7,190 bases of DNA from Rhodospirillales bacterium (GCA_013205335.1 JABMNB010000578.1:1-7190), one strand, 5' to 3'; positions 1 to 7,190 are shown, counted from the first letter of the stretch. The notes: generated by a model not told the origin, from the letters alone. Program-made: numbers and translations.

Positions 1-207
1 CAGGTCATAGAGCTGCACCAGATCGTCGACGCCGTGGAAGACCACGCGCATGGCGCCGGCCGTGTAGGTGCTGTTGCCGCCGCGCTCGGCCTCGGGGGCG
101 GCCTCCAGCATGGCGACCGACGCGCCCGTCTCACGTGCGGCCAGCGCCGCGCACGCCGCGGCATTGCCCGCACCCACCACCAGTACATCGACCTGAAAAT
201 CGTCCAC
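1..207 (-). CDS. FAD-dependent dehydrogenase, TcuA-like (N-terminal fragment)
   Basis: Sixty-nine N-terminal residues are visible and the gene continues past the left edge. The fragment opens with a beta strand and the dinucleotide-binding motif VVGAGNAAACAALAARE (about residues 10-26), then the acidic end of the second strand (MLEAAP, about 33-38) and ERGGNSTYTAGAMR (41-54). The GNAA variant of the glycine motif and the RGGNS segment are typical of the FAD-binding dehydrogenase/fumarate reductase flavoprotein family, and closest from memory to tricarballylate dehydrogenase TcuA, which oxidises tricarballylate to cis-aconitate. The substrate cannot be deduced from this fragment. The start is a GTG at 207-205; reading toward the gene, an AGGAG lies about 8 bases before it (near 215-219), and the Rossmann strand begins only six residues later, so this start fits well. 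The gene is divergent from the 215-residue gene at 401. The FAD-binding assignment is firm; the TcuA label is moderate. Confidence 0.8.
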   Translation of the reverse strand, partial: MDDFQVDVLVVGAGNAAACAALAARETGASVAMLEAAPEAERGGNSTYTAGAMRVVFHGVDDLVQLYDL

Positions 208-231
208 GCCTCGCTCCTCACCTGACCTGGA

Positions 232-342
232 CCTCACCGTGAGGAGCGGCCCGGAAGGGCCGCGTCTCGAAGGGTGGGCGACAAGCGAAGTGCTCGTTCC
301 CATGCTTCGAGACGCTCGCTGCGCTCGCTCCTCAGCATGAGG
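232..342. repeat. Inverted pair of interspersed intergenic repeat units
   Basis: Two related units lie head to head: 232-278 on the plus strand and 299-342 on the minus strand, separated by about 20 bases. Read in the same sense, both run CCTCA...TGAGGAGCG, then a variable GC-rich centre, then GTCTCGAAG and a TGGG end. The first unit has an internal perfect hairpin (GCGGCCC 246-252, loop GGAA, GGGCCGC 257-263) and a small CCTCAC/GTGAGG hairpin at its start. The second has a different centre (GCGAGCGCAGCGAGC on the minus strand). Units of this kind are, from general experience, scattered between genes in alphaproteobacterial genomes, in the manner of REP/BIME elements. As transcribed RNA the pair would fold into one long stem. 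It lies between two divergent genes. Its function is unknown, and genome copy number cannot be judged from one window. Confidence 0.75.
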
Positions 343-365
343 TCATTGGCGTTCGTATAGCGCGT

Positions 366-393
366 TTTACCTTCGCCCGAACTGCTCTAGAAT
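366..393 (+). promoter_or_regulatory. Candidate promoter of the 215-residue gene
   Basis: TAGAAT at 388-393 matches the TATAAT -10 consensus at five of six positions. TTTACC at 366-371 matches TTGACA at four of six, with a 16-base spacer. Transcription would then start near 400-401, at or next to the ATG at 401, which would give a leaderless or almost leaderless mRNA. This agrees with the weak ribosome site in front of that ATG. It is prediction from motif matches only. Confidence 0.35.
379..393 (+). promoter_or_regulatory. Near-consensus LexA-type box (GAAC-N7-GAAT)
   Basis: GAACTGCTCTAGAAT differs from the alphaproteobacterial LexA direct repeat GAAC-N7-GAAC in its last base only. It also shares 11 of 15 positions with the recA box at 2415-2429, including the run TCTAGAA. 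It overlaps the candidate -10 element of the gene at 401, where a repressor would block RNA polymerase. One mismatch in a core half-site can abolish binding, so this is a candidate and not an established operator. Confidence 0.3.
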
Positions 394-400
394 AGGCGCA

Positions 401-1048
401 ATGGGTGATCGTTTCGACCGTCTTGCAGTCCGGCATGCAAATGTCGAGGTGCTGCTACGCCGTCCAGGCATCGGGCACAACAACGGACCGACCTTCGACA
501 TGTCGTGGGAGGCCTGGGTGTGGCGCCGCGCCGCCGCCAAGGCCTGGAAGACACCCAAGCCCGAAGTGGCGATGATGCGCCTCAAGCGGGCCGAGCGGCT
601 GGGCATAACCTATCGCGAACTCACCTCGGCCCTGATGGATTCGGGCGCCCATCTCGGCGCCGCCGTGATGCCGCTGTCGCTGGCTGCCCGCGTCCGTCGC
701 GGTCCGAACAGCGAAATCATCGTCGAGCCGCGCAACTCCATCGCTGCCCTGGTGGCGAAGTTCCGCGGTCGTCTCTTCATCCTGGGTGACATCGACGCCG
801 TGCCGGGCCTGTCGGACGGGGAGCGCGCCGGCTTTATCAGCCTCCTCAACCGCGCCTTCGACGGCAAGGTCGAGGCGGTCGGCTGGGGCCACGACGGGCC
901 CGCGCTTCGTGCAATGCTCAAGGCCAATGCTCTGCCACACCAGGAAGCATTCATGGTCGGCGCCAGCATGGGGCATCGTATCCTCGCAGAAGCCGCCGGC
1001 CTGCCGCTCACCAAGGACATCGACACGTGGCTCGCCCCAGCAGGGTGA
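401..1048 (+). CDS. Conserved-type protein of unknown function, 215 aa
   Basis: I do not recognise a named family. The N-terminal part contains GIGHNNGP (23-30), a motif I have seen near the start of many uncharacterised alphaproteobacterial and phage proteins. A charged helical segment rich in Arg, Lys and Trp follows (about 35-82: WEAWVWRRAAAKAWK, then RLKRAERLGITYREL). The C-terminal half (about 105-211) reads like an alpha/beta fold, with a hydrophobic strand RLFILGDIDAV (124-134), a helix, a second strand near 157-161, and AFMVGASMGHRILAEAAGLP (183-202). The last segment resembles in outline motif IV of HAD-superfamily proteins (vGDs..D..aA..aG), but the acidic residues are absent, so enzymatic activity is not supported. 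There is no signal peptide or clear membrane segment. The ATG at 401 has only a weak AGG four bases ahead. The CoA-transferase starts 15 bases after its stop and may be co-transcribed. Base composition matches its neighbours. Confidence 0.75.
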   Translation: MGDRFDRLAVRHANVEVLLRRPGIGHNNGPTFDMSWEAWVWRRAAAKAWKTPKPEVAMMRLKRAERLGITYRELTSALMDSGAHLGAAVMPLSLAARVRRGPNSEIIVEPRNSIAALVAKFRGRLFILGDIDAVPGLSDGERAGFISLLNRAFDGKVEAVGWGHDGPALRAMLKANALPHQEAFMVGASMGHRILAEAAGLPLTKDIDTWLAPAG

Positions 1049-1063
1049 GGTATCTGATGGGGC

Positions 1064-2254
1064 ATGACCTCATCTTTTGAACCGCCCCTGAACGGCGTCC
1101 GCGTCGTCGAACTCACCCACACCATACTCGGGCCGTCCTGCGGCTTGATCCTGGCCGACCTCGGCGCGGAGGTCATCAAGGTCGAGCCGGTCGATGGCGA
1201 TCGGACGCGCAAGCTGCGCGGCTTCGGGGCGGGATTCTTCGGTTACTTCAATCGCAACAAGAAGAGCCTGGCGCTCGACGCGGATTCTCCCGAGGGACGC
1301 AAGGTCCTGGTGAAGCTGCTGGAAAAAGCCGATGTGCTGATCGAGAACTTCGCGCCGGGTTCTATGGCCAAGCGGAAACTGGGGCCGGCGGATCTCGAGA
1401 AGATCAACCCGCGCCTCGTCTATTGTGCGCTGAAGGGATTCCTGCCCGGCCCCTACGAGAAGCGCCCGGCGCTCGACGAGGTCGTGCAGATGATGGGTGG
1501 GCTTGCCTACATGACCGGCCCCAGCGGCCGGCCGTTGCGGGCGGGCACTTCGGTGATCGACATCGTGGGCGGCATGTTCGGCGCCTTCGGAACGGTGCTG
1601 GCGCTGAAGCAGCGCGAGCGCACGGGGAAGGGCGGGCTGGTCGAGAGCGCGCTGTTCGAATCGGTGGTCTTCCTGATGGGGCAGCACCTCGCGATCACCG
1701 CGATCAACGGCGCCGCGCCGCCGCCGATGCCTGAACGCGTGAGTTCCTGGGCGGTCTACGAGATCTTCAACACCGCCGACGGGCTGCAGGTCTTCATCGG
1801 CATCACCAGCGACGGCCAGTGGAAGCGCTTCTGCGAATTCTTCAAGCAGCCGGAGCTGGCCGCCGACCCGAAGCTCGCCACCAACAACCTGCGCATCGAG
1901 GCGCGGCCGTGGCTGGTGCCGAAAGTCGCTGCCGTATTCAAGGCCTACACCAAGGAAGCGCTCGAGCAGATGTGCCTCGATGCCGACATCTCGTTCGCGC
2001 CGGTCGCTCGACCGCAGGATCTGTTCGATCATCCGCATCTGCTGGCCAACGGCTCGCTGGCACCGACGACCTTGCCGGGCGGCGTGAAGACCCGCTTGCC
2101 GCTGCTGCCCTTCCAGATGATGGGCTGGCGTCCGCCGCTCGTCTCCAATCCGCCGGAGATCGGCCAGCACAATGACGAGGTGCTGGCGGAAATCGGTTAC
2201 GACGCGCCGGGCATTGTGGGCCTCCGGACAGCCGGCCTGCTCGGACCGAGATAG
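1064..2254 (+). CDS. CaiB/BaiF class III CoA-transferase
   Basis: At 396 residues the protein has the usual length of this family. These enzymes move coenzyme A between carboxylic acids through an aspartyl-CoA anhydride, typically as cytoplasmic, interlocked dimers. The N-terminal signature is clear: LNGVRVVELTHTILGPSCG (9-27), then LADLGAEVIKVEPVDGDRTR (30-49), the region around 60-71 (GYFNRNKKSLAL) and ADVLIENFAPGSMAKR (89-104). Asp166 in GTSVIDIVGGMFG (161-173) lies where the catalytic aspartate of formyl-CoA transferase (Asp169) is found, and is followed by the RERTGKGGLVESALFES block (184-200). The C-terminal part has FAPVARPQDLFDHPHL (311-326), the usual segment before the last small domain. 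The ATG at 1064 is the only good start; ribosome site candidates are poorly spaced (GAGG at 1047-1050, GGGG at 1059-1062), suggesting coupling to the gene before it. Substrates cannot be predicted. A TcuA-like gene nearby hints at carboxylic acid catabolism, by inference only. Confidence 0.93.
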   Translation: MTSSFEPPLNGVRVVELTHTILGPSCGLILADLGAEVIKVEPVDGDRTRKLRGFGAGFFGYFNRNKKSLALDADSPEGRKVLVKLLEKADVLIENFAPGSMAKRKLGPADLEKINPRLVYCALKGFLPGPYEKRPALDEVVQMMGGLAYMTGPSGRPLRAGTSVIDIVGGMFGAFGTVLALKQRERTGKGGLVESALFESVVFLMGQHLAITAINGAAPPPMPERVSSWAVYEIFNTADGLQVFIGITSDGQWKRFCEFFKQPELAADPKLATNNLRIEARPWLVPKVAAVFKAYTKEALEQMCLDADISFAPVARPQDLFDHPHLLANGSLAPTTLPGGVKTRLPLLPFQMMGWRPPLVSNPPEIGQHNDEVLAEIGYDAPGIVGLRTAGLLGPR

Positions 2255-2294
2255 GCGGGGTCGCCTTGCGGGCGTCTAGACGGCGCTGACCGTG

Positions 2295-2313
2295 CCGCCG
2301 GACAGTCCGGCGG
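2295..2313 (+). terminator. Hairpin after the CoA-transferase gene
   Basis: CCGCCGGAC (2295-2303) and GTCCGGCGG (2305-2313) are perfect inverted arms around one base, folding as an 8-bp stem with a 3-base loop about 40 bases past the stop codon. No T-run follows, so it may aid RNA stability or Rho-dependent ending more than act as a full intrinsic terminator. Confidence 0.45.
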
Positions 2314-2375
2314 GGCGGGTGCACGCTCTCGACGGCCAGGTGACTGTGCAGAGTGGGACGAGGCACGCCTCGGCA

Positions 2376-2407
2376 TTGGCAGAAAACAATCCCAAGCCGG
2401 GGATAAT
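2376..2407 (+). promoter_or_regulatory. recA: Candidate recA promoter
   Basis: TTGGCA (2376-2381) matches the -35 consensus at five of six positions and GATAAT (2402-2407) the -10 consensus at five of six, but the 20-base spacer is longer than usual. Transcription would begin near 2414, just where the LexA box begins, leaving a leader of about 170 bases. Other weaker promoter placements downstream, overlapping the second palindrome, cannot be excluded. Confidence 0.3.
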
Positions 2408-2414
2408 TCTATGA

Positions 2415-2429
2415 GAACGTATCTAGAAC
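2415..2429 (+). promoter_or_regulatory. LexA operator (SOS box) of recA
   Basis: GAACGTATCTAGAAC is an exact match to the direct repeat GAAC-N7-GAAC bound by LexA in Alphaproteobacteria. It lies 153 bases before the recA start codon in an A+T-rich stretch. Known biology: LexA represses recA here until RecA filaments on damaged DNA trigger LexA self-cleavage. The position and exact match make this the best supported regulatory site in the window. Confidence 0.88.
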
Positions 2430-2436
2430 TTGTGTC

Positions 2437-2452
2437 AAGAACATTAGTTCTT
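2437..2452. promoter_or_regulatory. GAAC-N4-GTTC palindrome beside the LexA box
   Basis: AAGAACATTAGTTCTT has perfect 6-base inverted arms around ATTA. Its GAAC-N4-GTTC core has the layout of the Gram-positive (Bacillus-type) SOS box, and it begins 7 bases after the alphaproteobacterial LexA box ends. It could be a second LexA site, a site for another dimeric regulator, or an accident. No binding is shown by sequence alone. Confidence 0.4.
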
Positions 2453-2496
2453 TCAGTGGGTTATTTGTTTCGTTGCGATGTGGAACAAAATGGGTA

Positions 2497-2510
2497 CAGT
2501 GGCGCCACTG
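2497..2510. promoter_or_regulatory. 14-bp perfect palindrome in the recA upstream region
   Basis: CAGTGGCGCCACTG is a perfect palindrome with no spacer, centred about 79 bases before the recA ATG. A hairpin with no loop is unfavourable in RNA, so a DNA-binding dimer site is the more natural reading. No regulator is identified. Confidence 0.3.
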
Positions 2511-2570
2511 AATGATCAAACCCGCGGCGGACTTATCCGCATTGCCGCTCCTGACAGGGGCATGGGAAGA

Positions 2571-2575
2571 AGGAG
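2571..2575 (+). promoter_or_regulatory. recA: Ribosome binding site deciding the recA start
   Basis: AGGAG, within AAGGAGAAA, lies 7 bases before the ATG at 2583. It is a near-ideal Shine-Dalgarno site and settles this start over the in-frame ATG at 2478. Confidence 0.85.
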
Positions 2576-2582
2576 AAAGCCA

Positions 2583-3659
2583 ATGTCGGCGATGCTGAAG
2601 GTGGTCGAAAAAGAAGGCATGGAAAGCAAGAACAAGGCGCTGGACGCCGCTCTCGCCCAGATCGAGCGCGCCTTCGGCAAGGGTTCCATCATGAAGCTGG
2701 GCCAGCGCGAGGCGCTGGAGATCGAGTCGATCTCGACCGGCTCGCTGGGCCTCGATATCGCGCTCGGCATCGGTGGCCTGCCCAAGGGCCGCATCGTCGA
2801 GATCTATGGTCCGGAAAGCTCGGGCAAGACGACGCTCGCGCTGCACGTCATCGCCGAAGCCCAGAAGAAGAGCGGCTCCTGCGCCTTCATCGACGCCGAG
2901 CATGCGCTCGATCCCGGCTACGCCAAAAAGCTGGGCGTCGACATCGGCAACCTGCTGATCTCTCAGCCGGACGCCGGCGAGCAGGCGCTCGAGATCGTCG
3001 ACACGCTGGTGCGTTCCGGCGCCATCGACGTGCTGGTGATCGACTCGGTGGCCGCCCTCGTACCGCGCGCCGAACTAGAAGGCGAGATGGGTGACTCCCT
3101 GCCGGGCCTGCACGCCCGCCTGATGAGCCAGGCATTGCGCAAGCTCACCGCCTCGATCTCCAAGTCGAACACGCTGGTGATCTTCATCAACCAGATCCGC
3201 ATGAAGATCGGTGTCATGTTCGGCAGCCCCGAGACGACGACGGGCGGCAATGCGCTGAAGTTCTACGCCTCGGTCCGCCTCGACATCCGCCGCATCGGCG
3301 CGCTCAAGGACAAGGATGAAGTCGTGGGCAACGCCACGCGCGTCAAGGTCGTGAAGAACAAGGTGGCGCCGCCGTTCAAGGTCGTCGAGTTCGACATCAT
3401 GTACGGCGAGGGCATCTCCAAGAGCGGCGAGCTGATCGATCTCGGAGAGAAGGCCGGCGTCGTCGAGAAGTCGGGCTCCTGGTACTCCTACGACGGCACC
3501 CGCATCGGCCAGGGCCGTGAGAATGCCAAGAATTACCTCAGGGAGCACCCCGAGGTCGCCAACGCGATCGAGAACAAGGTTCGAGCCAATGCCGGCATCC
3601 TGGCCAACGTCCTGATGGATGGCGGCAAGGAAGAGGACGACGACGAAGACGAGAAATAG
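2583..3659 (+). CDS. recA: Recombinase RecA
   Basis: RecA (358 residues) forms ATP-dependent filaments on single-stranded DNA, performs strand exchange in recombinational repair, and activates LexA self-cleavage in the SOS response. The sequence is almost uninterrupted family signature: Walker A GPESSGKT at 76-83 (Lys82), AFIDAEHALDP with the catalytic Glu106, Walker B LVIDS ending in Asp154-Ser155, the RecA signature ALKFYASVR (224-232), and loop L2 starting at FINQIRMKIG (201-210), with Gln204 as the ATP-sensing glutamine. The C-terminus ends in an acidic tail, EEDDDEDEK (350-358), the usual autoregulatory segment. These key residues lie at E. coli positions plus ten, because the N-terminus is longer. 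The start at 2583 has an AAGGAG site 7 bases upstream. The gene follows a LexA box and is followed by a hairpin terminator; it looks monocistronic. I see no inteins, frameshifts or missing residues. Confidence 0.98.
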   Translation: MSAMLKVVEKEGMESKNKALDAALAQIERAFGKGSIMKLGQREALEIESISTGSLGLDIALGIGGLPKGRIVEIYGPESSGKTTLALHVIAEAQKKSGSCAFIDAEHALDPGYAKKLGVDIGNLLISQPDAGEQALEIVDTLVRSGAIDVLVIDSVAALVPRAELEGEMGDSLPGLHARLMSQALRKLTASISKSNTLVIFINQIRMKIGVMFGSPETTTGGNALKFYASVRLDIRRIGALKDKDEVVGNATRVKVVKNKVAPPFKVVEFDIMYGEGISKSGELIDLGEKAGVVEKSGSWYSYDGTRIGQGRENAKNYLREHPEVANAIENKVRANAGILANVLMDGGKEEDDDEDEK

Positions 3660-3691
3660 CGGACCCCGATCCCCTGTCTCCGGGTCCCTAA

Positions 3692-3733
3692 GGGCGGTAC
3701 CGCATCCCCACGCGCGGTACCGCCCATTTCTTT
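3692..3733 (+). terminator. Probable intrinsic terminator of recA
   Basis: GGGCGGTACCGC (3692-3703) and GCGGTACCGCCC (3714-3725) form a perfect 12-bp GC-rich stem with a 10-base loop, followed at once by ATTTCTTT (3726-3733), a moderately T-rich tract. It lies 32 bases past the recA stop. Each arm also contains the 10-bp palindrome GCGGTACCGC. A weaker stem precedes it (GGACCC 3661-3666 with GGGTCC 3682-3687, 15-base loop). Confidence 0.6.
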
Positions 3734-3764
3734 GGGCGGCTGTAGCGCCCAAAGAAATGGGCGG
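3720..3764. repeat. Perfect 19-bp inverted repeat overlapping the recA terminator
   Basis: Arms 3720-3738 and 3746-3764 are exact reverse complements of 19 bases with a 7-base loop (GCTGTAG). Each arm can itself fold (CGCCCA, loop of six, TGGGCG). The left arm uses bases 3720-3725 of the terminator stem and its T-rich tract, so the two structures exclude each other. It lies between convergent genes and may end or protect transcripts from both sides, though no T-run follows it on either strand. Confidence 0.7.
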
Positions 3765-3775
3765 GGCAGGCGGCA

Positions 3776-3813
3776 GCGCATTCCAGCGGCTTGGCTACAA
3801 GCCGCGAATGCGC
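3776..3813. repeat. 16-bp bulged hairpin near the 3' end of the ykgJ-like gene
   Basis: GCGCATTC (3776-3783) pairs with GAATGCGC (3806-3813), and GCGGCTTG (3786-3793) pairs with CAAGCCGC (3798-3805). This gives a 16-bp stem with a 2-base bulge (CA, 3784-3785) and a GCTA loop. For the minus-strand gene ending at 3860 it begins about 46 bases after the stop and could stabilise or end that transcript. No T-run follows on the minus strand. A smaller CTGCAC/GTGCAG palindrome lies at 3820-3832. Confidence 0.6.
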
Positions 3814-3859
3814 GAGAGCCTGCACGGTGCAGATCAGACACGATTGCTGACACACCCTT

Positions 3860-4558
3860 TCAGGTGCGCTTGGCGGACATCCCCTTCAGAAACCGCTGGA
3901 TCCACTCCGGCCCCGTGCGCTTCGCGCCGGCCTTCGGACTTTTTTTCGCCCAATCCAACAGCAGCGCCAGCGGGAACCAGTCCTCGCGCTCGTCCTGCAG
4001 ACCCCGCGCCGCCGGGGAGACTTTCGGCACGGGCACGGGCATCACGCCTTCCTGTTCGGGTCCGGCACACAGTTCGGCCGGCGAAGTAACCAGATATTCG
4101 CGGCAGACCAGCGGCCGGTCCGGGTGGATCGAACAGCTCTCGTCCTCAAGGAAGGGACAGGGGATGCCGAGCGCAAAATAGCCGGTCGACAGTTCGCGGT
4201 CGGGCCGGCCCTTGCGCTCCTTGAGGTCGGCGGCGGCGAGGGTAGATTCGGCAATGGCGAAGCGGGCCTCCAGCATGGCCCGGCGCTCGGCTGGCAAAGC
4301 CGCGACCGTCGACAGCAGCCGTTCAGCCTCCGTGCGCGAAATTGGCACGAGCTGGCGACAGCAGGCGCCGCAGCCCTTGCGGCAGGAAATCGCCTTGCCG
4401 GCCTCGGCAGCCGCGACCACGGCGTTCACCAACCCCTGGAGAGCCGGCACGACGTCCGCCGCAGCCACCGGGCCGGTCGGCACGGTGATCGGGTGGGCGA
4501 TCCTGAGGTCGCCTACCGAGAGGCGAAGAGTAGCGGTAGAATGGGCCTCGGCGGCCAT
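3860..4558 (-). CDS. YkgJ family cysteine cluster protein
   Basis: This 232-residue protein carries the CxxxCxxCC cluster of the YkgJ/CxxCxxCC family: CRKGCGACC at 59-67, preceded by a helix and followed by RQLVPISRTEAERL. More cysteines follow in IPCPFLEDESCSIHPDRPLVCREY (Cys134, Cys142, Cys152) and at Cys164. Known for the family: the cysteines are thought to bind a metal ion, zinc or an iron-sulfur centre; the biochemical role is unsettled. There is no signal peptide or membrane segment, so it is probably cytoplasmic. The chosen ATG at 4558-4556 has AGGGG two bases ahead, closer than ideal. A GTG at 4600-4598 would add 14 residues but has no visible ribosome site and would reach almost to alaS. 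The gene converges on recA and diverges from alaS, whose start is 56 bases away, so promoters for both must overlap or lie within the 5' coding region. A 7-T tract at 3940-3946 (AAAAAAA in the coding sense) encodes Lys-Lys near the C-terminus. Confidence 0.88.
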   Translation of the reverse strand: MAAEAHSTATLRLSVGDLRIAHPITVPTGPVAAADVVPALQGLVNAVVAAAEAGKAISCRKGCGACCRQLVPISRTEAERLLSTVAALPAERRAMLEARFAIAESTLAAADLKERKGRPDRELSTGYFALGIPCPFLEDESCSIHPDRPLVCREYLVTSPAELCAGPEQEGVMPVPVPKVSPAARGLQDEREDWFPLALLLDWAKKSPKAGAKRTGPEWIQRFLKGMSAKRT

Positions 4559-4614
4559 TTCCCCTGGGTTCCCCGTTCTGGACTTGGCGGGCTGGCGCAC
4601 GCTACAAGGCCCGC

Positions 4615-7190
<2,576 letters not shown>

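Larger units (their letters stand above)
2314..2582 (+). other. Non-coding upstream region of recA
   Basis: No credible gene is seen here. Most of the stretch is GC-rich, but roughly 2380-2495 is clearly richer in A and T, as expected for a promoter region. It holds the candidate promoter, LexA box, GAAC-N4-GTTC palindrome and 14-bp palindrome listed separately. A small hairpin (GCGGA 2527-2531, loop CTTA, TCCGC 2536-2540) lies in the probable 5' leader. The in-frame ATG at 2478 would add 35 residues to RecA but lies in this regulatory zone and lacks a ribosome site. Confidence 0.7.

Noticed and set aside
34..225. Plus-strand 63-codon open frame
   Set aside because: Complement of the FAD-dependent dehydrogenase start, which carries a clear dinucleotide-binding motif.
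232..342. Terminal inverted repeats of an insertion sequence, or a CRISPR repeat pair
   Set aside because: Only about 20 bases separate the two units, with no transposase, and they are inverted rather than direct. An interspersed intergenic repeat explains them better.
1070..2170. A 366-codon open frame antisense to the CoA-transferase gene
   Set aside because: Shadow of a clear CaiB/BaiF gene; the translation is Arg/Gln/His-rich with no recognisable domain.
2478..2582. N-terminal extension of RecA by 35 residues from an upstream in-frame ATG
   Set aside because: No ribosome site, the extension is not RecA-like, and the start at 2583 has an excellent AAGGAG and gives the normal alphaproteobacterial N-terminus.
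3660..3859. tRNA or other classical structured RNA gene
   Set aside because: The stems are simple long hairpins with no cloverleaf, no T-arm or anticodon-loop sequence, and no resemblance to an RNA family I know.
3619..4181. Plus-strand open frames of about 150 codons running from the recA end into the ykgJ-like region
   Set aside because: They cross the structured intergenic repeats and then lie antisense to the cysteine-cluster gene; no conserved motif or ribosome site.

Overview
The window is a GC-rich chromosomal segment, most likely from an alphaproteobacterium. Three things point that way: the RecA sequence, a textbook alphaproteobacterial LexA box (GAAC-N7-GAAC) in front of recA, and recA lying close to alaS in the same orientation, an order I recall from many alphaproteobacteria. 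The interspersed GAGGAGCG...CGTCTCGAAG repeats fit this group. The genus cannot be fixed from the sequence; a Reyranella-like or Rhodospirillales/Rhizobiales relative is a guess.

Layout. Positions 1-207 (minus) hold the N-terminus of a TcuA-like FAD-dependent dehydrogenase that runs off the left edge. Positions 208-400 form a divergent intergenic region with two inverted copies of an intergenic repeat, a promoter-like element and a near-match to the LexA box. Positions 401-1048 (plus) encode a 215-residue protein I cannot name. After 15 bases follows a class III (CaiB/BaiF) CoA-transferase at 1064-2254. Positions 2255-2582 have no gene but carry a hairpin, an A+T-rich promoter region with the recA LexA box, a second GAAC-N4-GTTC palindrome and a 14-bp palindrome. 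recA is at 2583-3659. Positions 3660-3859 contain a dense set of strong hairpins, including a likely recA terminator. A YkgJ-type cysteine-cluster gene (3860-4558) faces recA on the minus strand. alaS starts at 4615, divergent from it, and runs off the right edge at residue 858, probably lacking only a few tens of residues.

How the genes relate. The dehydrogenase fragment and the CoA-transferase are of types common in carboxylic acid catabolism, but nothing shows that they share a pathway. recA (recombination and SOS) and alaS (tRNA charging) are housekeeping genes with all key residues that I checked intact. I see no tRNA, rRNA, CRISPR array, insertion sequence or prophage gene. The coding content is ordinary. 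The points worth a second look are regulatory: the composite recA operator, a possible second SOS-type box in front of the unknown gene, and the overlapping hairpins between recA and the ykgJ-like gene.
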